DNA of 61,267 nt from Clostridium arbusti SL206 (GCF_000246895.1 NZ_BAEV01000007.1:1-61267), one strand, 5' to 3'. Shown: positions 18,605 to 25,614, counted from the stretch's first letter. Numbers and translations are program-made. Notes: generated by a model not told the origin, from the sequence alone.

Positions 18605-19066
18605 TTAGCAGCAGCAAACTGGAGTATTGTTCATGCACATTACAGCATTGCATCCACATTCCATCATGCTCATCATGCAGTCACAACATCGTTGAATCAT
18701 AGAACACATCATTTCATCGCCACTAGTCCAAGTCATGCACATTCCGTCCGCAGTCATTTCGCATTTGCACATTCCCATCATCATGTTACATTCCATCATT
18801 TTCATTCCGTTCATCATCATGCACATACTAGTCATTCCACCGCTTAACATTGAGCAAAGATTTTGCATCATTGCAACTGCTGTTCCATCTTTTGACATGC
18901 ACATCATTTTCATTCCATTTTCACATTTTTCCATTTTCATTTCCATACGTGGAATCATCATCATGTTCATTTGTGTCATAGGCATATCCATCATACCCAT
19001 ACCGTTATTCATCATACCTTTACCCATCATCATATTCATGTTAGAACCCATCATTGTTGTTTGCAT
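18605..19066 (-). CDS. Met- and Cys-rich small protein, copy A
   Basis: 153 residues, of which by my count 52 are Met and 18 Cys (about 46% sulfur residues), ending CCC. Blocks include MNMMMGKGMM, MEMKMEKCENGMKMMCM, CMMMNGMKMMECNMMMGMC and CCDCMMSMMECGC. There is no signal peptide, membrane helix or known domain. AGGAGG lies 7 bp before the ATG, and three near-identical copies retain the frame, so it is genuinely expressed coding sequence. The composition suggests binding of soft metals (Cu(I) and similar) or disulfide-linked assembly; both are inference. It is preceded by a Cys-rich partner gene and followed by a terminator. Complementary-strand His-rich ORFs are shadows of the Met codons. 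Confidence 0.8.
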   Translation of the reverse strand: MQTTMMGSNMNMMMGKGMMNNGMGMMDMPMTQMNMMMIPRMEMKMEKCENGMKMMCMSKDGTAVAMMQNLCSMLSGGMTSMCMMMNGMKMMECNMMMGMCKCEMTADGMCMTWTSGDEMMCSMIQRCCDCMMSMMECGCNAVMCMNNTPVCCC

Positions 19067-19101
19067 TTTACATCCTCCTAAAATTTTAAAAATTTATAAT
19101 A

Positions 19102-19319
19102 TTGATTTAGTAATCCGCCTCTAGTTTACTAGTTAGCCTATACTTCTAGTTTATTCAGTAAGCCTTACCTCTGCTATATACAGTAAGTAATACCTATGTC
19201 TAGTAAGTTTACACTTCTCCTCTGGTTTATCCAGTAAGTTTACACCTCTAGTTTACCTAGTAAGTTACGCCTCTAGTCTATCTAGTCAGCCCTATGCCTC
19301 CAGTTTTCTGGTCAGCATA
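19102..19319 (-). repeat. array of ~8 CTAG-type mini-hairpins between the Cys-rich and Met-rich genes (cassette A)
   Basis: Imperfect ~25-bp units, on the plus strand roughly TAAG-TTTACACCTCTAG-TTTA-CTAG. Each contains a 4-bp stem around a 4-6 nt loop. Stems vary in a compensated way: CTAG/CTAG, CTGG/CCAG and CCAG/CTGG. Related arrays or single units lie at 46020-46216 and 21221-21244, and the same unit precedes terminators in several operon leaders. Transcribed from the minus strand it forms the leader of the Met-rich gene. Confidence 0.7.
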
Positions 19320-19483
19320 TTAGGCATCTTCAAATAAATAACTAGTCAGTATACTAGTCTATTATGAATTATACTACGTTAACAGAACCTTCTGATAGCA
19401 TCACTATCATCAGAACCTGTTTCCTTGTATAATTCAAAATATTCGTCGCATCTTTGACTTGTTATTTATTTTCACATGCCTTA
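19320..19483 (-). repeat. MITE-like palindromic element, copy 5 (in cassette A)
   Basis: A full 164-bp copy bounded by TTAGGCA and TGCCTTA, inserted between the Cys-rich and Met-rich genes of cassette A. Cassette C has an internally deleted version at the same place; cassette B has none. Confidence 0.85.
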
Positions 19484-19503
19484 ATCATTATTTTTTTAAT
19501 ATT

Positions 19504-19782
19504 TTAGGCACAAAAAACTACAGCAGTATTTACAAAATATTTCATAAATAACCCTGTAGTTCTATATTTAACATATTCATTATTTTTATTCATCATTTTA
19601 CATAAACAACTACATAACATGCTCATTTTATTTACCATACAACAACAGCAACAACATAAGCAAGACATAATCTTGCAACATACAAGACACATAGTGTTAA
19701 TACATTTATCCATAGCTATAGAAGGGAATAATTCATTAATTATTAAATTTTTATTTAATAAATTTACTTTTAATAATTTCAT
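19504..19782 (-). CDS. Cys-rich small protein, copy A
   Basis: 92 residues starting MKLLKVNLLNKNLIINELF, followed by a Cys cluster with six consecutive Cys (SCLCCCCCCMVNK) and further CxC pairs; 15 Cys in total. The ATG at 19782 is chosen because GGAGGG lies 7 bp upstream; a longer frame start would lie upstream of that site. The last ~13 codons coincide with a hairpin that also acts as a terminator. A consensus promoter lies upstream. There is no recognised domain; it could be a metal-binding or disulfide-rich structural protein. It is co-located with the Met-rich gene in all three cassettes. Confidence 0.75.
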   Translation of the reverse strand: MKLLKVNLLNKNLIINELFPSIAMDKCINTMCLVCCKIMSCLCCCCCCMVNKMSMLCSCLCKMMNKNNEYVKYRTTGLFMKYFVNTAVVFCA

Positions 19783-19824
19783 CTTTATACCCTCCTTAGC
19801 CTCATAAGCTTTCACATTGATTAC

Positions 19825-19853
19825 ATTTTATCCCACATCAATATTGATGTCAA
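19825..19853 (-). promoter_or_regulatory. sigma-A promoter of cassette A with palindromic spacer
   Basis: Minus strand TTGACA-N17-TAAAAT. The sequence ACATCAATATTGATGT, a perfect 16-bp palindrome, overlaps the end of -35 and the spacer, so it could be an operator. The -35/-10 pair is conserved in cassettes B and C, but the palindrome is only partly kept. Confidence 0.7.
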
Positions 19854-19870
19854 GTATTAAATTAAATATT

Positions 19871-20017
19871 ATATTGAAGCAAGTTCTTAATTCAGGTGGG
19901 GATTCTTTTACCCCATGTGAATTTTAGAACTGCGAATGCATGGCTTACTTGGCGTTGGACTCCCACTTTCACAGAGTGCGTGGGAGACTTACACCAAGTT
20001 AGTCAGGTTAAAATTTT
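19871..20017. mobile_element. ~147-bp two-hairpin insertion (IS200/IS605-end or PATE-like)
   Basis: Cassette C joins ATTAAATATT directly to TTATATTCCAC, whereas here ~147 bp intervene, giving an empty-site comparison. The insert contains two strong hairpins: AATTCA-GTGGGG paired with CCCCAT-TGAATT, and ACTTGG...CTCCCAC paired with GTGGGAG...CCAAGT. It has no ORF and no clear target duplication. The structure resembles ends of IS200/IS605-type elements or a palindrome-associated element; the family assignment is inference. Confidence 0.55.
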
Positions 20018-20236
20018 TTATATTCCACTTCCATTAAAGAAATCATTATATTTATTTTTCTTAACCTGCTCCACTGCCTTTGCATAGGCTCTACTGTAAA
20101 GTTCCTGCATAGCAGAAATTTCTTTCTCAGATAAGTTGTTATAAAGAGCTTTAGGACAAATAGTAAATGCTTCTTCCTGTTTAGAATTTTCAAAGTTGTC
20201 ATTAAAAATATTTAAATATCTGTTTCCAATATCCAT
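20018..20236 (-). CDS. small hypothetical protein (72 aa)
   Basis: A 72-residue charged protein (NIFNDNFENSKQEEAFTICP...EKEISAMQELYSRAYAKAVEQVKKNKYNDFF) predicted to be mainly helical. GGAGGGA lies about 6 bp before the ATG. The last ~28 codons reappear as a remnant at 46680-46766 beside cassette C, so it was part of the duplicated segment. No family is recognised. Confidence 0.6.
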   Translation of the reverse strand: MDIGNRYLNIFNDNFENSKQEEAFTICPKALYNNLSEKEISAMQELYSRAYAKAVEQVKKNKYNDFFNGSGI

Positions 20237-20376
20237 TCAAAATCCCTCCATTTATATAAAGTTTGAATTATTATAACTTAAAAACCCATTTTTCACATTG
20301 AAAAAATAGGTTTCTGGTTATAAAAAAACTTATGTACTAATATCGCATTTCCCATCTTCCAAAATAATCACACTCT

Positions 20377-20478
20377 TTAGCAATTGACAACTATATATTT
20401 AAAGTCATGCTTCAAAGAATCAGCCATTCCATTACTTCTGACAATAATTAAAAATGCTGAGTTTTCAAAATATTTCAT
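20377..20478 (-). CDS. possible micro-ORF (33 aa)
   Basis: Reads MKYFENSAFLIIVRSNGMAD then SLKHDFKYIVVNC. The composition looks protein-like, but there is no clear ribosome-binding site, so it may be a remnant. The rest of 20237-20590 shows nothing else. Confidence 0.2.
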   Translation of the reverse strand: MKYFENSAFLIIVRSNGMADSLKHDFKYIVVNC

Positions 20479-20593
20479 CAACTAACTATTTCTAATATGA
20501 TAACATTATATGCAGTTTAGTGTCAATAGATAATTGATTTATTTTATTTTAAAATATTTTCTTACAAAGATAAAATTTAAAAATTACAGATTA

Positions 20594-20646
20594 TAAAAAA
20601 ATCTGTGCAAACTCCATTATCTACATGAAGTTTACACAGATTTTTT
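20594..20646 (-). terminator. terminator of Met/Cys-rich cassette B
   Basis: Minus-strand AAATCTGTGTAAACT pairs with AGTTTGCACAGATTT followed by a T run; homologous to 18465-18513. Confidence 0.75.
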
Positions 20647-20723
20647 ACAACTTGATATATTTACATATTTTATAAGTCCATAAGTATCATAAGTAACGTT
20701 ATGTGTTTATTATAAATCATAAA

Positions 20724-21188
20724 TTAGCAGCAGCAAACTGGAGTATTGTTCATGCACATTATAGCATTGCATCCGCATTCCATCATGCTCATCATGCAAT
20801 CACAACAATTTTGAATCATAGAGCACATCATGTCATCACCACTAGTCCAAGTCATGCACATTCCATCTGTAGCCATTTCGCATTTACACATTCCCATCAT
20901 CATGTTGCATTCCATCATTTTCATTCCATTCATCATCATGCACATGCTAGTCATTCCACCGCTTAACATTGAGCAAAGATTTTGCATCATTGAAGCAGCT
21001 GTTTCATCTTTTGACATGCACATCATTTTCATTCCATTTTCACATTTTTCCATTTTCATTTCCATACGTGGAATCATCATCATGTTCATTTGTGTCATAG
21101 GCATATCCATCATACCCATACCGTTATTCATCATCATACCTTTACCCATCATCTTATTCATGTTAGAACCCATCATTGTTGTTTGCAT
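20724..21188 (-). CDS. Met- and Cys-rich small protein, copy B
   Basis: 154 residues, nearly identical to copies A and C, with one extra Met (GKGMMMNNGMGMM) and differences such as DETAAS and CEMATDG. It ends NTPVCCC. A GGAGGG ribosome-binding site precedes the ATG. In this cassette the gap to the Cys-rich gene is only 138 bp and holds a single mini-hairpin unit, so it may represent the ancestral compact arrangement. The function is unknown; soft-metal binding or a disulfide-rich role is an inference from composition. Confidence 0.8.
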   Translation of the reverse strand: MQTTMMGSNMNKMMGKGMMMNNGMGMMDMPMTQMNMMMIPRMEMKMEKCENGMKMMCMSKDETAASMMQNLCSMLSGGMTSMCMMMNGMKMMECNMMMGMCKCEMATDGMCMTWTSGDDMMCSMIQNCCDCMMSMMECGCNAIMCMNNTPVCCC

Positions 21189-21220
21189 TTTGTACCCTCC
21201 TAAAATTTATAATAATAATT

Positions 21221-21244
21221 TACATCTGGTTTGCCCAGCAAGCT
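21221..21244 (-). repeat. single CTGG/CCAG mini-hairpin unit in cassette B
   Basis: CTGG-TTTGC-CCAG followed by CAAGC matches one unit of the arrays at 19102 and 46020, at the equivalent place before the Met-rich gene. Confidence 0.5.
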
Positions 21245-21301
21245 ATGCCTTCACTTCTCATGTCAACAATGTTAATTAATTATGTCTTTATATTTTCATA
21301 T

Positions 21302-21351
21302 AAAAAGCTACAGTAGTATTTATAAATCATTTCATAAATAACACTGTAGCT
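21302..21351 (-). terminator. terminator overlapping the 3' end of Cys-rich gene B
   Basis: Minus-strand AGCTACAGT, long loop, ACTGTAGCTTTTT. The coding sequence ends inside the hairpin loop. Equivalent hairpins (ACTACAG...CTGTAGTTTTTT) overlap the 3' ends of copies A and C. Confidence 0.65.
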
Positions 21352-21563
21352 CCATATTTAACATATTTACAATTTTTATTCACCATTTCACATATACATC
21401 TGCATATTATATTCATTTTCTTTTTCATACAACAACATAAACATGATATACGCTTGCAACCTGCAAAACACATAGTATTCATAATATTACCTACAGCTAT
21501 AGCAGAGATTTTATCATTAATTATTGTATTTTCATTCAATAAATTTATTCTTAATGACTTCAT
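21327..21563 (-). CDS. Cys-rich small protein, copy B
   Basis: 78 residues starting MKSLRINLLNENTIINDKIS, the most diverged of the three. The cluster reads SCLCCCMKKKMNIICRCICE, with three rather than six consecutive Cys, and the protein stops earlier (VLFMK) than copies A and C. GGAGGG lies upstream of the ATG at 21563. A consensus promoter lies at 21605-21633. Confidence 0.72.
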   Translation of the reverse strand: MKSLRINLLNENTIINDKISAIAVGNIMNTMCFAGCKRISCLCCCMKKKMNIICRCICEMVNKNCKYVKYGATVLFMK

Positions 21564-21604
21564 TTTTATACCCTCCTTAACCAACAGTCTTTCACATTGA
21601 TTAC

Positions 21605-21633
21605 ATTTTATTCCATAGGAATATTAATGTCAA
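21605..21633 (-). promoter_or_regulatory. sigma-A promoter of cassette B
   Basis: Minus strand TTGACA-N17-TAAAAT, followed by GTAATCAATGTGAAAG that is conserved with cassette A. Confidence 0.7.
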
Positions 21634-21889
21634 GTTTTAATTTAAATATTGTATATAGGTTGCAATTAAAATTATACATTAATAGTAGATGAGTTCTAAA
21701 CAAACTAGCAATTTTATGATGGATATAATTTATATTTTGTTTTATACTTTAAATAATTTAACCCTTTCTCATTTGTATATGAAATATATGGCATTCCTGC
21801 GAACACAAGAATGACTATGGTTATTGTCGCTAAGAGTATAGTTACTAATTTTAATCAATCTTCATTTTTAAATATTTTTTATTATCGTA

Positions 21890-22055
21890 TTGACATAAGA
21901 TAAAAAAATAACGATAATATAACTATATTAAACAAATAAGGATAATATGGAATATAAAAATAAAATTGTAATAATATTGTGGTTGACTAGAAAAACTAGA
22001 GGCTAATCTTTTCTTAAAATATTTTAAGGAAAAATTAGCCTTTTTATGTTGTTTA
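21890..22055 (+). promoter_or_regulatory. Tat operon promoter and attenuator-like leader (shared regulon element 1)
   Basis: TTGACA (21890-21895), 17-bp spacer, GATAAT (21913-21918), then a second GATAATAT at 21941. The leader carries a CTAG-AAAAA-CTAG mini-hairpin (21987-21999) directly followed by a terminator-like hairpin GGCTAAT...ATTAGCC plus T5 (22001-22045) and a conserved ATGTTGTTTAAATT tail. The same arrangement precedes the NapH-like gene (25355) and the dmsA operon (38944, minus strand). Confidence 0.7.
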
Positions 22056-22142
22056 AATTTAAACAATGTGAAAATATATCTTGTAATATTGTTTTTTATT
22101 TATAAAATCAGTTTTTATACACGTAAGAATGGAGGAATTATT

Positions 22143-22454
22143 ATGTTTAACATTGGCTTAGGTGAATTGATTTTAATTTTATTAATTGCTTTTATTGTGG
22201 TTGGTCCTCAGGATTTGCCTAAAGTTGCCAGAGCACTTGCCAGAACCTTGAAATATTTTCATGGCATTATGGATGAAGTAAAGCAATCTGTAAATTTGAA
22301 TTCAGAATTAACTGAAATTAATGATGTGAAAAAAGAAATTGAACAAGCAGTAGAAACTGTAAATCCTTTAAATAATATTAACAATGAAATAAAAGATATA
22401 AAAAAAGATATAAAATCAACTGAAAAAGGACTTAAAGACTCTAGCAATTTTTAA
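22143..22454 (+). CDS. Tat translocase subunit TatA/TatB-like
   Basis: 103 residues: one N-terminal membrane helix (LGELILILLIAFIVVGPQDLP), the PQDLPKVAR hinge of the TatA/B family, an amphipathic helix, and a long charged coiled tail. The longer tail and VGPQDLP hinge resemble TatB-like subunits. The ATG at 22143 has GGAGGA 7 bp upstream; an ATG at 22068 in frame has no such site. First gene of a tatA/B-tatA-tatC operon that should export folded proteins such as the DmsA homologue at 35993. Confidence 0.88.
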   Translation: MFNIGLGELILILLIAFIVVGPQDLPKVARALARTLKYFHGIMDEVKQSVNLNSELTEINDVKKEIEQAVETVNPLNNINNEIKDIKKDIKSTEKGLKDSSNF

Positions 22455-22568
22455 TAGAAACAAGATTTTCTATATGGAAATCATTGACAAGATATGTTTT
22501 AAAAAATTAATGCTTACGAAATTTCGCAAGTAATTAAATAAATATATTATAAAAAAGGAGAAAAATTT

Positions 22569-22757
22569 ATGAGATTAGGAAAAACAGAAATTTTATTACT
22601 TTTAGCTCTTGCACTAATATTTTTCGGTGGCGGAAAACTAGGGGATGTTGGTAAATCTCTTGGAAAAAGCATTAAAGATTTTAAAGAAGAAATAAAGAAA
22701 GATGATAACAAAGAAACGGTTAAGAAGGCTGAACCTAATGATAAAGAAAAAGCATAA
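22569..22757 (+). CDS. tatA: Tat translocase subunit TatA
   Basis: 62 residues with the TatA pattern: a short membrane helix (EILLLLALALIFFGG), the FGGGKLGDVGKSLG hinge and amphipathic helix, and an acidic/lysine-rich tail. TatA forms the protein-conducting assembly. An AAAGGAG ribosome-binding site precedes the ATG. The 3' end overlaps the tatC start by about 20 bp, indicating translational coupling. A vestigial copy of its start lies at 25615. Confidence 0.9.
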   Translation: MRLGKTEILLLLALALIFFGGGKLGDVGKSLGKSIKDFKEEIKKDDNKETVKKAEPNDKEKA

Positions 22758-23517
22758 TTTACAAAAACATATCCATATTTATAAGGACAAGCTTAATAGC
22801 AATGAATTAGGAACACCAAAAACAATATTAAATCATTTAAAAGATTTACGTAAAATGTTATTAATAATTTCTATTTCTATAGGTATTGCTTTTAATGTAA
22901 TCCTTATTTTTTTTGTAACTTATATAATGGACTTTATTACTAAGCCACTAAAAAGCATGCATATTGAAATTATTTATACCGGATTGTCAGAATCCTTTTC
23001 TTCACAAGTTAAAGTTTCTTTAATTGCTAGTGTAATTGTAGTATCACCAATTATTTTTTGGCAGATTTGGTCTTTCTTAAAGCCAGCTCTTTATCAAAAA
23101 GAACAGTTGATATTTGGTAGTTTATTTATTTTAGGCATTTTCCTGTTTATTTTAGGTGTAGTATTTGCCTATATAGTTGTACTTCATTTATCTATTAATT
23201 TTTTTGTCTATACAAGTGGTACTTCGGCAACACCTATGATTTCCATAAGTAAATATGTTGACTTTTTATTTAGCTTTCTACTACCCTTTGGAATAATGTT
23301 TGAAATTCCCATAGCAATTATTATTTTAACACGCTTAGGTATAATTACTATTAATCAGCTTACAAAATCTAGAAAATACGTTATATTTGCCATATTCATT
23401 ATCGCAGCTATATTAACTCCACCAGATGTAATTTCTCAAATTTCAATGGCTATACCCCTTATTATTTTATATGAAATTAGTATTCTGGCATGTAAATTAG
23501 TAAAGAAAAGAGCATAA
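22738..23517 (+). CDS. tatC: Tat translocase subunit TatC
   Basis: About 259 residues with six membrane helices. Family landmarks: TILNHLKDLRKML near the N terminus, then WSFLKPALYQKEQ, the YVDFLFSFLLPFGIMFEIP segment, and LTPPDVISQ in the last periplasmic loop. TatC is the receptor for twin-arginine signal peptides. The ATG at 22738 lies inside the end of tatA with AAGAAGG upstream; a frame-opening ATG at 22702 is deeper in tatA and less likely. Confidence 0.92.
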   Translation: MIKKKHNLQKHIHIYKDKLNSNELGTPKTILNHLKDLRKMLLIISISIGIAFNVILIFFVTYIMDFITKPLKSMHIEIIYTGLSESFSSQVKVSLIASVIVVSPIIFWQIWSFLKPALYQKEQLIFGSLFILGIFLFILGVVFAYIVVLHLSINFFVYTSGTSATPMISISKYVDFLFSFLLPFGIMFEIPIAIIILTRLGIITINQLTKSRKYVIFAIFIIAAILTPPDVISQISMAIPLIILYEISILACKLVKKRA

Positions 23518-23843
23518 AATTTTTGAAATTAATCAAGGTATAATATTGACCCCTTTATTTTAAACAAGGAACTGTCTTAAAGAAAATAAATACTTATTAA
23601 ATTTGAGAATATCTTCATTTAATTACTAGAAATCATATTTTAATAATTATTTTTAGTATTAAAATACCAAAAGGACTGTCTCATAATGCATAGATATGCA
23701 TTATGAGACAGCTCTTTTGCTATTTAAAATAAAAGGGTTAAAATTCATTATTTTAATTTAATACTATAGTTGTACTCCGTTCCTAATTTATACTTCTACT
23801 TGAGATGTGCTTTAAATCAATAAATTCAGTGAAAATTTGAGAT
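23518..23843. other. intergenic region with one strong hairpin
   Basis: No gene. At 23669-23718 AAAAGGACTGTCTCATAATG pairs with its complement, a probable bidirectional terminator between the converging tat operon and the radical SAM gene. Confidence 0.6.
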
Positions 23844-25172
23844 TTATATATCCTTTAAACTAAATGTTTCTGGTGTTGTATAATCAACTTTTACTTCACG
23901 TAAATAAAAAGTATTATCTCTTTCCTCTGTAACATTGTAAGAAATGGCCACTTCTATTCCAGTATTTTTTAAATATTTAATTTTCTCTGGTTGAAACTGA
24001 ATAAAATCATAATCTATATTTTCTTCATAATCCTCTATTCCATTTTTACGAAATTCTAGAATTGCTCTTGCAGTATCTTTTCCAAATACCTTTGCTGTTT
24101 TTAAATAGTAATCTTTGTTTGAAAAAACTATATTTTTTGACGTAAATTTAGAAGTTGTATTTTGTTTATATATCTGACCAGTGTTTTTATTTTCCAATGA
24201 ACAATAGTGGGCACCTAGTTTTAAATGGTTGTCCAATATAAATTCTAATAATTTTAAACTTAAAAGTTCACTTTCAGATACGGCCAAACCACCAGAATAC
24301 CAATAATTATAAAGTACTTTGAATGGTGGATACTTTAATTTAAATCCTCTTTTTACATATTCTTTAACGTTATTGTACGGAAAACAAAACTCCAAAAGAT
24401 TAATTCCATCTACTTTTAATTCTTCTAAATCAAATAATAACTGTTTCATTCTTTCAAAGGTTCCTGGAATAACAGGCATTTCTACTATTACCTTAGGTAT
24501 ATAACCACGTGCAAGTTCTATTTTTTTCAATACTGTTTTATATAATTCTAAATTATCTTCTAATTTAACACTGAAGCGTATTTCTTTTAACCCTGCTTCA
24601 CATAACTCTCTAGCAAGTTTTTCATCCAATAAATCCCCAGATGTATATAATCTTGTATGTACATTTTTTAGATTTTGTTGAATATATTGAAAATAGTCAA
24701 GAGTATCTTCTTTATGTAACAGCGGTTCTCCTCCAGAAAGAGCAAGGTAATCAATATCTGTTCCTATTTTTATCATATTTTCTAATTGTTCTTTCCAATC
24801 CCTTTTATTATTATTAAATAATCCATACTCCTCCTGATTTGCATTAAAACAATAATAGCAATTCCTATGGCACATTAAAGAAATATACATAGTTACACTT
24901 CCAATTGCTTTTGCACAGGCTTCACATGCAGGGGATATAAAATTATTATAAATGCTTTTATTATCATTTCGAAAAATAGCTTGTTTTTGATATAGACGAT
25001 TTAATACTTCTTTTGTTTCTGACTCTATATATGCATTTTTATCAAAGGATATTCCAAACTGCTCAACCTGTTGAATAAAATTTTTTAAAATATCCAAATA
25101 AGAATATGCATATTCTTTAAATACTGAATTTTTAATTAATTTTATTGTATTTTCATTAATATCTGTTAACAT
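23844..25172 (-). CDS. radical SAM protein of unknown function with extra N-terminal cysteines
   Basis: 442 residues. The radical SAM core has CHRNCYYC (CxxxCxxC) near residue 100, followed by SGGEPLLHKED. A preceding CEAC pair lies about 20 residues upstream. The C-terminal ~150 residues lack the dense Cys of classical SPASM domains. The ATG at 25172 is supported by AAGGGAG. The gene faces the tat operon and is divergent from the NapH-like gene, within the Tat/Moco region, so a maturation role is possible but unproven. The substrate is unknown. Confidence 0.75.
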   Translation of the reverse strand: MLTDINENTIKLIKNSVFKEYAYSYLDILKNFIQQVEQFGISFDKNAYIESETKEVLNRLYQKQAIFRNDNKSIYNNFISPACEACAKAIGSVTMYISLMCHRNCYYCFNANQEEYGLFNNNKRDWKEQLENMIKIGTDIDYLALSGGEPLLHKEDTLDYFQYIQQNLKNVHTRLYTSGDLLDEKLARELCEAGLKEIRFSVKLEDNLELYKTVLKKIELARGYIPKVIVEMPVIPGTFERMKQLLFDLEELKVDGINLLEFCFPYNNVKEYVKRGFKLKYPPFKVLYNYWYSGGLAVSESELLSLKLLEFILDNHLKLGAHYCSLENKNTGQIYKQNTTSKFTSKNIVFSNKDYYLKTAKVFGKDTARAILEFRKNGIEDYEENIDYDFIQFQPEKIKYLKNTGIEVAISYNVTEERDNTFYLREVKVDYTTPETFSLKDI

Positions 25173-25354
25173 AAAATTTCTCCCTTCGTTTTTAAATTTC
25201 ACATTTTATATTAAATCTTAGTATTTACTATTAAAAAAATTTGTTATACTTAAAAGGATTATAATGGAATTATGTAGTAAAAGTCAATAAAAGGAAGTGA
25301 TTGATAGTACTTAGAATAAATTTTAAATAAATGTTAATTTTTCTCACAATTGTA

Positions 25355-25520
25355 TTGACATAAAATAAAAAAATAACGATAATATAACTATATTAAACAA
25401 ATAAGAATAATATGGAATATTAAAATAGAATTGTAACAATATTATAGTTGACTAGAAAACTAGAGGCTAATTTTTTTCTTAAAAAATTTCAAGAAAAAAT
25501 TAGCCTCTTTATGTTGTTTA
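25355..25520 (+). promoter_or_regulatory. promoter and attenuator-like leader of the NapH-like gene (shared regulon element 2)
   Basis: TTGACA (25355-25360), 17 bp, GATAAT (25378-25383), a second AATAATAT box near 25407, CTAG-AAAA-CTAG mini-hairpin, then AGAGGCTAATTTTTTTCTT pairing with AAGAAAAAATTAGCCTCT, and the ATGTTGTTTAAATT tail. It is highly similar to 21890-22055. Confidence 0.7.
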
Positions 25521-25614
25521 AATTCAAGTAATTTTTAAATTTTTTACTATAGAACTTAATGCTGATTAACTCTCGTCGGCATTAAAATATATTATACGAA
25601 GAGGAGAGAAATTT

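Noticed and set aside
18551-18847. His-rich ORF on the plus strand (also at 20703-20966)
   Set aside because: It is the complement of Met (ATG) codons of the Met-rich genes, which read as CAT (His). No ribosome-binding site, and the minus-strand genes are well supported.
18605-19066. Spore-coat or exosporium protein by analogy with clostridial Cys-rich coat proteins
   Set aside because: Not excluded, but the conserved promoters look sigma-A-type, so I did not use this as the call.
18735-19124. Hydrophobic Ile/Pro/His ORFs opposite the Met-rich genes (also 20830-21279 and 45647-46003)
   Set aside because: Complementary-strand shadows without start signals; composition follows from the Met codons.
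19102-19319. Possible CRISPR array
   Set aside because: Units are imperfect, directly adjoining and lack constant repeats with unique equal-length spacers; no cas genes are present.
19504-19782. Cys-rich protein as a RiPP/bacteriocin precursor
   Set aside because: No modification enzyme, protease or exporter lies beside any of the three cassettes. The radical SAM gene at 23844 is in another transcription unit behind the tat operon.
20008-20202. Alternative minus-strand frame over the 72-aa gene
   Set aside because: No ribosome-binding site, whereas the 20236 start has a strong one.
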